From positions 3,472,001-3,536,000 of the forward strand of contig NZ_CP022529.1 of the NCBI RefSeq assembly GCF_002237595.1: 64,000 bases of DNA. The letters run 5' to 3'. Made by a program: the position numbers and the translations under genes. The DNA is from Labrenzia sp. VG12. GTDB taxonomy: Bacteria; Pseudomonadota; Alphaproteobacteria; Rhizobiales; Stappiaceae. The notes under the pieces are model-generated. The model did not search any database, was not told the origin of the DNA, and was given only the letters and a program-made list of their open reading frames with translations. This document shows, piece by piece, positions 24,513 to 32,168 of this stretch (position 1 is its first letter; every line of letters starts with the position of its first letter).

Positions 24513-26305
24513 TCAAAAGTTGGCGCCACCGGCAAAGATCACGATCAGACCGGCACCTGTCGCCATCAGTTTTTGCCACGGTTTCCGATATCCGATGAGC
24601 CCGAATGAGACCAGGCCAAGCCCAAGCCCGATCTTGACGGCCGACAACAGCGCCGGGACAGGCGTGTCTGCCAAGTCTATCAGGGCGGGATTTGCAATCA
24701 TGGCCAGCGGGATCAGGTAGAGACCGACACCAAGCGCCATCGCTGTCAGCGCAACCTTCAGCCAGTTCTCGCCGATCATGCCGGCCGCGATGAAAACCGC
24801 GCCGCACACCGGTGGCGTGATTGTTGAAATCAGCGCAAACCAGAAAACGAAGAGATGCGCCTGAAGCGGCTCCAGCCCTTGCTGGATCAGCGCCGGACCA
24901 GCCACAGAGACACAGATGACGTAGGCAGCTGTCGTCGGCACTTCCATGCCCAGGATCAGGCAGGCGAGCGCCGTCAGCAGCAATGACGGCCACAGATAGC
25001 CTCCTGAGCCGGACAGGATCAGCGAGGTGATTTTCACGCCGAGGCCGGTGACGGCGAGCACACCGATGATGATCGATGCACACACGATGATTGACGCGAT
25101 GACGGAGACCTGCCGGGCTGCGGTCAGAACCGCGTTTTCCATCCGGGCGAGGATCTGCCTCAGGTCAAATGTGCCACGTGCGTTGAAAAAGAGCAGGATG
25201 AAGCCTGCCAGGATTGCCAGACAGGCGGCATATTGCGGCGTATAGCGCACCACGAACATGCCCACGAGCAGCACCGTAAAAGGGATCAGGAAGAAGCCGG
25301 AGGTGATCGCCACCTGACGGAACCGTGGCTGATCCTCCTGATCGATCGCCGCCAGATCGAAGCGCTTTGCGTAAGCGTTGATGCCGATCCAGACCGCCAG
25401 AAAATAGAGAATGGCCGGCAGCAGCGCGGCCGCCATGATCTCGGTATAGGGAACCCGGGTCAGTTCCACCATGACAAAGGCCCCTGCCCCATCAGCGGCG
25501 GCATGATCTGGCCGCCGGACGACGCAACGGCCTCGACCGCGCCCGCCAGGCGCTTCGGATAGCCGAGCCGCGTCATGGCCGGCAGGGTGATCGCCCCGGT
25601 GGACGCAACATTGGCAGAAGCTGAACCGGAAATGGAACCAAACAGCGCCGAAGACAGAACGGACACCTTGGCGGCGCCGCCTTTCAGGCGGCCGGCGGCC
25701 GCCGCCGCCACATTCATGAAGCCCTGCCCCGCTTCTCCGGCGTTCAGAACGGCACCGAAAATCACGAAGATCGCAACCACGTTGACCGATACACCGGTCA
25801 GACTGCCCCAGATGCCGCCTTCGGCGATCGTCAGCGTGCCGAGAAAACTCGCCAGCGGCGTTCCCGAATGGCCGAATTCGCCGGGGATGTGCTGACCATA
25901 GAGGCCATAGGCGAGCGCAAGGGCTGCAACAATGGGCAATGGCCATCCGATCGCGCGCCGCGCTGCTTCGAGCACCGTGACGAGCAGCACGATGGCGACA
26001 AGTTTCTGGAAATCACCTTCCAGAAATCCGTATTGGTCGGACAGCATCGACTGGTTGGCGGCCACCCACAGGCATGCCGCGACACCAGCACAACAGAAGA
26101 CCGCACCGCTGACCCGGGAAAGCCCGCTTCCACCGGCAAAAAGAAAGATCCACGGAAGGGCGAGCGCCAGATGGAGCGGACGGCTGACCAGATTGGGCAC
26201 CAGCCCTGAAAAAATCAGGCCGAGATGAAACGCCACCAGCGCCAGCGCCAGAAGGATCATTGCCGTCCGCCAGAACGGATTGGATGCAGGTTCACCGCGG
26301 ATCAT
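24513..26305 (-). pseudogene. TRAP transporter fused 4TM/12TM permease, split by a single-base frameshift
   Basis: Two overlapping frames together make one DctQM-type fused permease of about 597 residues. The N-terminal part starts at 26305 (MIRGEPASNPFWRTAMILLAL) and runs to ASSGGQIMPPLMG. The C-terminal part resumes with AGAFVMVELTRVPYTEIMAAAL and runs to the stop at 24513. The switch lies at the CCCC run 25487-25490 (GGGG in the coding strand), where one missing base changes frame. The joined 1793-bp span is one base short of a multiple of three. The N-terminal product alone ends 10 codons later. The gene follows the TAXI binding protein, so an intact transporter would import an organic acid or similar solute. 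Confidence 0.85.
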
Positions 26306-26397
26306 GAAATCACTTGAAAGGTGGGAGGGTGGAACGAAAAAGGGGGCACGGCAGGCACAGGCAACTGACCGTCAACCTCGCGGGCGGAAAGTGCCAA

Positions 26398-26426
26398 CGG
26401 CGCACAAACCCCGAGGCTGTGCGCCG
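26398..26426 (-). other. intercistronic stem-loop in the TRAP operon
   Basis: A perfect 9-bp stem (CGGCGCACA / TGTGCGCCG) with an 11-base loop lies 22 bp downstream of the binding-protein stop and before the permease start. There is no T-run. Such hairpins often protect the abundant binding-protein mRNA from decay and lower permease expression; that role is inferred here. Confidence 0.55.
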
Positions 26427-26448
26427 CTGAAGAGAGAGACGAAACGGC

Positions 26449-27405
26449 TTACTTCTGAGCGTCCGTGAGCGGCATGCCCGCTTCTTCGTAGTAGCGGACG
26501 GCACCTGGATGCAGCTTGCCGGTGATGTTCGCCATCAACCCCTGATCCACGCCATTCCACCAGGGGGCTTCTTCGCCCATCTTGGCTTTTTCCTGCCAGA
26601 AGGTCTTGGTCAGCGCATAGGCCGTGTCATCGTCCATCGCCGTGGTGGTGTAGGCAACGACCGGCAGGGACGTGGTGACGATGTCAGTCTCCTGTCCTGC
26701 ATAGGTTCCGGCCGGGATGACTAGCCGGGCGCGCTTGGTTTTGGCAATCTGGTCGTCGTCCAGCGACAGGACATTGACGCCGGTCGAAGCAGCAGCCTCG
26801 ATCACATTCGGCGCCGGCCAGGATCCGGCGGTCACGAACCCGTCGATCTGGCCGTTTTTGAGCGCTGCGACCGCGTTGGACAGCTCGACTTCGGCCAGGT
26901 CGACCTTGCCTTCCAGGCCGAAGAGCTTGAGATACTTCTCGCCTTCCCGCGCGCCGAAAGAGCCCTTGCCCAAGAGAATGGTCTTGCCTTCCATGCCGGC
27001 AAAGTCTGTCACACCGCTGTCGGCGGACATGACAAAATGCATGGTCAGCGAGGGGATCGGGAACAGGGCCCGGATCTCGTCGAACTTGGGATCGCCCTTG
27101 CCTTCGAACATCGCCTTGCCGCCCTGGGCAAGCGAGACCAGAACCGGAGGCGTGGTAAAGACATAGTCGCCACCGCGCGCCCGCGCTTCCATCACGTTCT
27201 GGACGGACCCTTGGCTCTCCTCGACCGTGACGATCATGTCGCCATTGCTGCCGGCCTTGACCGCTTCGGCGATCTGCACGGCCATCTGGTAGTAGGAGGA
27301 CGTGGATTTGGCGGACTTGTAGGTAATGCGGGTTTCGGCCTGTGCCTGTGTGACACCGACGGCGAGCGCCAGGGCGGCGCCCAGCTTGAGCAATGTGTTT
27401 TTCAT
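26449..27405 (-). CDS. TAXI-family TRAP transporter solute-binding protein
   Basis: Periplasmic receptor, 318 residues, with a signal peptide ending at VTQAQAE. Family markers of the TAXI (TRAP-associated extracytoplasmic immunogenic) type are present: an N-terminal SAKSTSSYYQMAVQIAEAV, then SQGSVQNVMEARARGGDYVFTTPP, DFAGMEGKTILLGKGSFGAREGEKYL, and NAVAALKNGQIDGFVTAGSWP. It pairs with the fused permease encoded next, as TAXI receptors normally do. The ligand cannot be told from sequence; the bkd operon next door is convergent and not evidence of shared substrate. Confidence 0.9.
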   Translation of the reverse strand: MKNTLLKLGAALALAVGVTQAQAETRITYKSAKSTSSYYQMAVQIAEAVKAGSNGDMIVTVEESQGSVQNVMEARARGGDYVFTTPPVLVSLAQGGKAMFEGKGDPKFDEIRALFPIPSLTMHFVMSADSGVTDFAGMEGKTILLGKGSFGAREGEKYLKLFGLEGKVDLAEVELSNAVAALKNGQIDGFVTAGSWPAPNVIEAAASTGVNVLSLDDDQIAKTKRARLVIPAGTYAGQETDIVTTSLPVVAYTTTAMDDDTAYALTKTFWQEKAKMGEEAPWWNGVDQGLMANITGKLHPGAVRYYEEAGMPLTDAQK

Positions 27406-27499
27406 GATGATCTCCCAGAAAGCCCAAGAGACTATGTCGGCTTTTCGGGAGTGGCAACGCGATTTCGGGACAAACCGGTACGCCTTGTTTCAAAGAAGC

Positions 27500-27533
27500 A
27501 AAAAAGCCGCCGGTGTTGCCACCGGCGGCTTTC
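27500..27533 (-). terminator. terminator of trcR (bidirectional shape)
   Basis: A 10-bp perfect stem GCCGCCGGTG / CACCGGCGGC with a 4-base loop is followed on the minus strand by a run of six T. It lies 23 bp after the trcR stop. Confidence 0.85.
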
Positions 27534-27556
27534 AAACAGTCGGCAAGATATCGGTC

Positions 27557-28342
27557 TTATTTGGTGTCGTCGTCCGAAGCGGCCTCGCCGAAGACGTCCT
27601 CAACGGAGGCCGTTTCCTCTTCGTTGTCGGCGTCACCAGCGTCGCTGGTGTTCAGAGACCCCAGATTCGCAAACACGGCGTCGGCATCGATTTCTTCTTC
27701 CTCGTCCCGCTTGACCGGCTGGTTCGGGTCGAAGGAGAAGGCGGCCGCAATCGCGTCTTCGCTGGTCGATTCTTCGACCGGGATCAGGGTTTCTTCTGCG
27801 CCCGGAATCGGCTGCGGAGCATTCTTCGCGGCCTTTTCGACTTCCATGTCCAGTTCAAGCTGGCTGCACAGGCCGAGCGTCACCGGATCGGACGGCGTCA
27901 GGTTGGCCGAGTTCCAGTGGGTCCGGTCGCGAATGGCGGCAATGGTCGGCTTGGTGGTGCCGACAAGGCGCATGATCTGCGCGTCTTTGAGCTCCGGATG
28001 GTTGCGCACCAGCCACAGGATGGCATTCGGACGGTCCTGACGGCGGGACACCGGCGTGTAGCGCGGGCCCTTGCGCTTGGTTTCCGGAACGACGACCTTG
28101 GACCCCTGCAGCTTCAGCTGGTAATTCGGGTCCTTCTGCGCCTTTTCGACTTCTTCACGGGTCAGCTGGCCGGTCAGGATCGGGTCCAGGCCCTTGATGC
28201 CCTGCGCGGCTTCGCCATCGGCAATGGCCTTCACCTCAAGCGGATGCAGCTTGCAGAAGGAAGCGATCTGCGTGAAGCTCAGCGCGGTGTTGTCTACGAG
28301 CCAGACGGCGGTTGCCTTCGGCATCAGCGGCGTGTTCGCCAT
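27557..28342 (-). CDS. trcR: cell cycle transcriptional regulator TrcR (DUF1013)
   Basis: The protein is 261 residues from ATG 28342, which has GAGAGGAA upstream; the longer open frame adds only non-family sequence. MANTPLMPKATAVWLVDNTALSFTQIASFCKLHPLEVKAIADGE and the basic middle (VVPETKRKGPRYTPVSRRQDRPNAILWLVRNHPELKDAQIMRLVGTTKPTI) are hallmarks of DUF1013, with two helix-turn-helix-like stretches. The last ~80 residues are strongly acidic (DEEEEID, DADNEEET). The family is conserved in alphaproteobacteria, and the TrcR name comes from cell-cycle control work. Monocistronic. An inverted repeat over its promoter suggests self-control. Confidence 0.85.
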   Translation of the reverse strand: MANTPLMPKATAVWLVDNTALSFTQIASFCKLHPLEVKAIADGEAAQGIKGLDPILTGQLTREEVEKAQKDPNYQLKLQGSKVVVPETKRKGPRYTPVSRRQDRPNAILWLVRNHPELKDAQIMRLVGTTKPTIAAIRDRTHWNSANLTPSDPVTLGLCSQLELDMEVEKAAKNAPQPIPGAEETLIPVEESTSEDAIAAAFSFDPNQPVKRDEEEEIDADAVFANLGSLNTSDAGDADNEEETASVEDVFGEAASDDDTK

Positions 28343-28418
28343 CGGATAAATTCCTCTCGTCTGCTCCCTCGCCCGGCAGGGCGAAAAAGCGGTGTTCCGT
28401 GTCAGTTTCCTGGGAAGT

Positions 28419-28444
28419 GGCCGGAATATAGGAGAATTCCGGCC
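28419..28444. promoter_or_regulatory. inverted repeat over the trcR promoter
   Basis: GGCCGGAAT and ATTCCGGCC, 8 bp apart, form a perfect dyad 77 bp upstream of the trcR start. On the minus strand TATATT (28430-28425) lies in the dyad spacer as a -10 candidate, with TTGCGT 17 bp further upstream as a weak -35. A repressor bound here would block the promoter. Confidence 0.45.
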
Positions 28445-28496
28445 GAAACGCAAATGGGAACACACAGGATGCGGTCCCCTGGCTTATTGCGCGACT

Positions 28497-29501
28497 TCAG
28501 CTTTCCAGCATCAAGACGATTTTGCCAATATGGCCAGAGCTTTCCATGCGCCGGTGTGCGTCAGCCGCTTCACTCAACGGAAAGGTCGAATCCATCACCG
28601 GGCCGATCCGACCCGATTCGATCAGCGGCCAGACCTTCTCGCGCAGGCTGTTTGCAATCTCGGTTTTGAAGGCATCGCTGCGCGGTCTCAGGGTCGAGCC
28701 GGTGTGTGTCAGTCGCTTCACCATCAGGCGGGAGAAGTTCACATTCTCCGCTATACCGTTCAGCGTCGCGATCTGGCAGATCCGCCCTTCGATCGCAGCC
28801 GCTTTCCAGTTCCGTTCCACGTAGTCTCCGCCGACCATATCGAGGATCACGTTCACGCCTTCACCGTCTGTGGCTTCCAGCACCGCTTTTTCAAAAGCCT
28901 GTTCCCGGTAATTGATGACGTGGTCCGCCCCCAGCGCCTTTACCGCCTCTGCCTTGTCTGCAGACCCGACCGTGGTGAACACCTCTGCGCCGAACGCCTT
29001 GGCGAGCTGAATGGCCGTCGTGCCGATCCCGGACGTGCCACCGTGAACCAGAAAGCGCTCACCGCTTTTCAGGCCGCTCCGGTCGAAGACATTCGTCCAG
29101 ACCGTGAAAAAGGTCTCCGGTAGCGCGGCCGCCTGGATCATGCTCAGCCCCTCCGGCACCGGCAGGGCATGGCCTTCAGGCACCTTGCAATACTCCGCGT
29201 AACCGCCCCCGGGCGCCAGCGCTGTCACTTTTGCGCCAATTGGGTGGAGCGTCGCTCCCGTGCCACAGGCAACCACTTCACCGGCCACTTCCAGCCCCGG
29301 CAGATCGGAGGCGCCCTTGGGAGGCGGATAGGCGCCCTTGCGCTGCAGCACGTCGGGCCGGTTAACCCCGGCTGCGGCCACACGGATCAGGATTTCGCCC
29401 TGTCCCAATTCGGGAACCGGCCGGGTTTCGATTTTGAGAACCTCCGGTCCGCCGGGTTCGGAAATCGCAACAACCGTCATGCTGTCCGGCAGTTTCTGCA
29501 T
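28497..29501 (-). CDS. NAD(P)H:quinone oxidoreductase, zinc-free MDR/PIG3 type
   Basis: Medium-chain dehydrogenase/reductase of the quinone oxidoreductase group, 334 residues from ATG 29501 (AAAAGGAA at correct distance; ATG 29525 is possible). GVNRPDVLQRKGAYPPPKGASDLPGLEVAGEV is typical of the PIG3 subgroup. The nucleotide-binding loop is VHGGTSGIGTTAIQLAKAFGAEVF. No structural zinc cysteines are present. The likely role is two-electron reduction of quinones, or acting as an enoyl reductase with NADPH. It lies 154 bp upstream of trcR on the same strand but is separated by trcR's own promoter. Confidence 0.88.
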   Translation of the reverse strand: MQKLPDSMTVVAISEPGGPEVLKIETRPVPELGQGEILIRVAAAGVNRPDVLQRKGAYPPPKGASDLPGLEVAGEVVACGTGATLHPIGAKVTALAPGGGYAEYCKVPEGHALPVPEGLSMIQAAALPETFFTVWTNVFDRSGLKSGERFLVHGGTSGIGTTAIQLAKAFGAEVFTTVGSADKAEAVKALGADHVINYREQAFEKAVLEATDGEGVNVILDMVGGDYVERNWKAAAIEGRICQIATLNGIAENVNFSRLMVKRLTHTGSTLRPRSDAFKTEIANSLREKVWPLIESGRIGPVMDSTFPLSEAADAHRRMESSGHIGKIVLMLES

Positions 29502-29647
29502 GTCAGACCATTCCTTTTGGTTCATTTTGGGACTGGCTAGGCGATCTGTGCCTGGCATATGGTAAATTGATACTTACACTATCTGCAGGCAGGCGCCCCG
29601 GACAAGTAAGCCTTCCGGACCCTGCCCGAGACATGCTTGGGAGCAAG

Positions 29648-29848
29648 ATGATGGGCCTCTTTGACGACGATGTCCCCAGAAAATCGGAGACCGCGGAGAT
29701 TTCGGTCGGCCAGGATCTGTCGCGCCTGTCAGAGGAGGAACTGTCCGAGCGGATCGAGGCTTTAACCGAGGAAATTAACCGTACCCAGAAGGAGCTCGAG
29801 CAACGCAGCACTATTCGCAATGCGGCTGACGCCTTCTTTCAGAAATGA
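29648..29848 (+). CDS. DUF1192 family small protein
   Basis: The 66-residue protein starts at ATG 29648 or 29651, with GGGAG just upstream. MMGLFDDDVPRKSETAEISVGQDLSRLSEEELSERIEALTEEINRTQKELEQR is the DUF1192 signature: a short N-terminal loop and one long amphipathic helix likely to form a coiled coil. Function is unknown. In related genomes it typically sits beside the DUF1465 (rcdA) gene, as here, where a structured non-coding stretch lies between them. Confidence 0.8.
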   Translation: MMGLFDDDVPRKSETAEISVGQDLSRLSEEELSERIEALTEEINRTQKELEQRSTIRNAADAFFQK

Positions 29849-29897
29849 TCCTGTAAATTATTACATATTTTGAAGAAAGCGCCATTCACATCGAGCA

Positions 29898-30063
29898 CTT
29901 ACAGTAAACACTGTAGGTAAAAATTTACTCGTTTACCTCTTATTAATCTTTCCAAAGTATAAATTTAGTCATCCAGTCATCTGGATGTGAGTGGCTCCTG
30001 TCCACTCTGTTTGACGCCTCCCTGTTAAAGACTCAGAGCCGCAACCGTGCGGCTCTTTTTTTT
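29898..30063 (+). ncRNA. candidate structured RNA: consecutive hairpins ending in a terminator
   Basis: In this gene-free gap a series of perfect stems is packed head to tail. They are: TACAGT/ACTGTA (29900-29915); GGTAAA/TTTACC (29916-29937), which partly competes with the first; CATCCAG-TCAT-CTGGATG (29970-29987); GAGTGG/CCACTC (29989-30007); then the terminator. Between the last two is an unpaired GCCTCCCTG, an anti-Shine-Dalgarno sequence of the kind used by base-pairing sRNAs. A TATAAA at 29958-29963 could be the -10 of a ~95-nt RNA starting near 29970. It could instead be the long 3' end of the DUF1192 message. No family name is claimed. Confidence 0.45.
30035..30063 (+). terminator. 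strong rho-independent terminator
   Basis: The 9-bp stem AGAGCCGCA / TGCGGCTCT with loop ACCG is followed by eight T. It is 187 bp after the DUF1192 stop with no open frame between, which supports a separate RNA ending here. Confidence 0.9.
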
Positions 30064-30097
30064 GCCTCCACCTCATAGTATCTTGTCAGAGTTCTGG

Positions 30098-30112
30098 TTA
30101 ATGGCCGTTTAC
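30098..30112 (+). promoter_or_regulatory. CtrA-box-like site upstream of rcdA
   Basis: TTAA-TGGCCGT-TTAC matches the CtrA consensus TTAA-N7-TTAA at 7 of 8 fixed bases. It lies 150 bp before the rcdA start and 9 bp before the sigma-54-like element. CtrA control of rcdA would close a feedback loop, since RcdA helps degrade CtrA. Confidence 0.5.
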
Positions 30113-30120
30113 CGTTTCAG

Positions 30121-30137
30121 TTGGCACGTGCTTTGCT
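30121..30137 (+). promoter_or_regulatory. sigma-54-type promoter upstream of rcdA
   Basis: TTGGCACGTGCTTTGCT matches the -24/-12 consensus TGGCACG-N4-TTGCW at all fixed bases except the purine after the first block. GG and GC are separated by exactly 10 bp. Transcription would start near 30148, about 114 bp before the rcdA ATG. Confidence 0.55.
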
Positions 30138-30261
30138 GGATATACGGCATGAAGACCTGCATCGTTCCAAAAAGGAACACTCGGACCGGGATGACACATT
30201 TCGAGACGGGACAACAAAAGATGCGGGACAACCGGAAGAGTAACTGAGGCGTAGCAATCCT

Positions 30262-30801
30262 ATGACGGAAGACATTAAAAAAGCCGGTGACACCTTGGGC
30301 GCAGTTCACATCGCGCATCACCTCGCCAGCTCCGACAGCTTCCAGACGCTGTTTCAGGAAGGCATGTCGCTGGTTGAGGAAACCGCGATGTATCTGGACG
30401 GTGAAGGCCGCGAGGAAGCCAAGGAACTGCCACGCCCCGCCTCCCTGGCCTATGCCACCGAATCCATGCGCCTGACCACGCGCCTGATGCAGCTGGCGTC
30501 CTGGCTGCTGCTGCAGCGTGCCGTCAACGAAGGCGAAATGTCGCGCGAACAGGCCGGCAGCGACAAGAACAAGGTGCGCCTCGACAAGCTCTCCAGCTCC
30601 ACCGGCGGCCCTGCCTGGAACGACCTGCCGGCAACCCTGCGCGTTCTGATCGAGCGTTCCACCCGTTTGCAGGAGCGGATCGTGCATCTCGACACGATGC
30701 TCTACCGCAAGTCCGAAGAGCCGGTCGAAGAGGCCACCAACGACAATCCGGTCGCCTCGCAGCTCAACAAGCTGCATGCCGCCTTCGGCAAGCTCGGCTG
30801 A
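30262..30801 (+). CDS. rcdA: DUF1465 protein, RcdA family (adaptor for CtrA proteolysis)
   Basis: The 179-residue, mostly helical protein has the family core SSDSFQTLFQEGMSLVEETAMYLDGEGREEAKELPRPASLAYATESMRLTTRLMQLASWLLLQRAVNEGEMS and a flexible tail. In Caulobacter, RcdA is a three-helix adaptor that works with CpdR and ClpXP to degrade the master regulator CtrA. The cpdR gene is also in this window. The upstream region carries a near-consensus CtrA box and a sigma-54-like promoter. Confidence 0.85.
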   Translation: MTEDIKKAGDTLGAVHIAHHLASSDSFQTLFQEGMSLVEETAMYLDGEGREEAKELPRPASLAYATESMRLTTRLMQLASWLLLQRAVNEGEMSREQAGSDKNKVRLDKLSSSTGGPAWNDLPATLRVLIERSTRLQERIVHLDTMLYRKSEEPVEEATNDNPVASQLNKLHAAFGKLG

Positions 30802-30827
30802 TCCCGGTCAAATCTCTTTCGCATCTG

Positions 30828-30853
30828 AAAAGCCGCCGCAAGGCGGCTTTTTT
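30828..30853. terminator. bidirectional terminator between rcdA and the helical-bundle gene
   Basis: The 10-bp stem AAAAGCCGCC / GGCGGCTTTT with loop GCAA is followed by further T on the plus strand. It serves rcdA and, on the minus strand with T4, the convergent gene. Confidence 0.85.
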
Positions 30854-30946
30854 GTTGGCTGCACGGCAAACAAGCCTGCGAACACCCGACAGGCTCGCCA
30901 TGTCAGCCAACGTCACACAGCGCCCACAGAGCCGCGAACCAGACTG

Positions 30947-31405
30947 TTACAAATCCTGCATCCGGCCGGTCTGTTGAGCGATCCGCATCGTCTCATGCTC
31001 TTCCATGGCAAGCAGCGCCTGGAGAAGCTCCTTTGCCTCGGGAATGTCGGCGCGCCGGAGCAGGTCCCGATAGAGATCGATGGCCTGGTTGTGCACGTCG
31101 AACACGGTCAGGCAAATCTCGTTGAAGTTCATCTTCTCAAAGGGCACGTCGCAGCTGCGTTTGAGATCGATCTGCTCATGGCTCAGATAGTCATAGACCC
31201 AGGTATTGAGCGCGCTCAGATCAGCGCGCTGCTCGAAACCTTCAATGATCTTCTCCAGCGCCGCCTCGTGATCGGCAAGGTAAGACAGCAGCATCCTTGC
31301 CATCTCCTGGTCATGCAGCGCCGACCCGGTTGTCAGGCGTTCGCCAAGCTGACGGTGCATCAGACGGGTCCAGTCGATGAGATCAGAGATCGTTTTGACT
31401 TTCAT
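30947..31405 (-). CDS. helical-bundle protein, ferritin- or hemerythrin-like
   Basis: The 152-residue protein is predicted all-helical. It has Glu/His pairs spaced along the helices (LADHEAALEK, YLSHEQIDL, FDVHNQAIDLY, MEEHETMRI), the kind of arrangement that binds a di-metal centre in ferritin-like or hemerythrin-like bundles. I cannot assign a named family with confidence and no substrate is implied. It is monocistronic, convergent with rcdA, and separated from rpmE upstream by a terminator. Confidence 0.6.
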   Translation of the reverse strand: MKVKTISDLIDWTRLMHRQLGERLTTGSALHDQEMARMLLSYLADHEAALEKIIEGFEQRADLSALNTWVYDYLSHEQIDLKRSCDVPFEKMNFNEICLTVFDVHNQAIDLYRDLLRRADIPEAKELLQALLAMEEHETMRIAQQTGRMQDL

Positions 31406-31590
31406 GCGCTTGGTCCTTTTGGCCGCTCAGTCGCGTCCTGCCACAAAACCGGACGATCGAGGCTGGAATGACTCTGGTCTCTTGTTTATCCGGCACCGGA
31501 GGGGCACCTGGCAAGGTTCGAAAGCCGGAATGAACAATTCCTGGCGCGCCCTCGCAAACTCGCATGGAGCGGCGTATCTACTCCAAAACA

Positions 31591-31619
31591 CAAAAAACCC
31601 GGCCGCAAGGCCGGGTTTT
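31591..31619 (-). terminator. rpmE terminator
   Basis: The stem AACCCGGCC / GGCCGGGTT (loop GCAA) is followed on the minus strand by six T, 29 bp after the rpmE stop codon. Confidence 0.88.
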
Positions 31620-31647
31620 CGTTCGAAACTGTCGATGGTCTGAGGTC

Positions 31648-31872
31648 TTAGGAGCCCAGGAAACCAGCGAACTTGTTCTTGAAGCGGGACACGCGGCCGC
31701 CGCGGTCCATCAGCTGACGGTCGCCGCCGGTCCAGGCCGGGTGAGACGTCGGGTCGATGTCGAGCGTCAGGGTGTCGCCTTCCGAACCATAGGTGGAACG
31801 GGTGGTGTATTCGGTGCCATCGGTCATGACGACCTTGATGGTGTGGTAGTCGGGATGAATATCCGCTTTCAT
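31648..31872 (-). CDS. rpmE: ribosomal protein bL31, zinc-free form
   Basis: Structural protein of the large subunit that bridges to the small subunit. ATG 31872 gives MKADIHPDYHTIKVVMTDGTEYTTRSTYG and 74 residues; the open frame has five more codons upstream. No cysteine is present, so this is the C-minus form that does not bind zinc, usual in this bacterial group. WTGGDRQLMDRGGRVSRFKNKF is diagnostic of L31. Confidence 0.95.
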   Translation of the reverse strand: MKADIHPDYHTIKVVMTDGTEYTTRSTYGSEGDTLTLDIDPTSHPAWTGGDRQLMDRGGRVSRFKNKFAGFLGS

Positions 31873-32168
31873 GGCCGGTCCTTTCAAACGCCTCGCAGCT
31901 GTCTTTCGAAAAGAACCGCCACGTCAGCGAAAACGAAGTAAAGGGCCGCCGATCCGGATGCGGACGCCGCCCTCAGAAACATGAGGCGGGGATATACCTG
32001 AAGCCTGCCCCCAAGACAAGAGGCAAATTCCGGCAATATCCAACGAATTCCAGCGGCGCGGTTTGCGCCGTTTCCGAACGCTTCGGGTTTACCGCTCCCA
32101 AAAATGATCAAAAGCAATTGAGCACCGGGGCGAACGTGCTAATACGGACAAAAATCGAGGAGCTTCCT

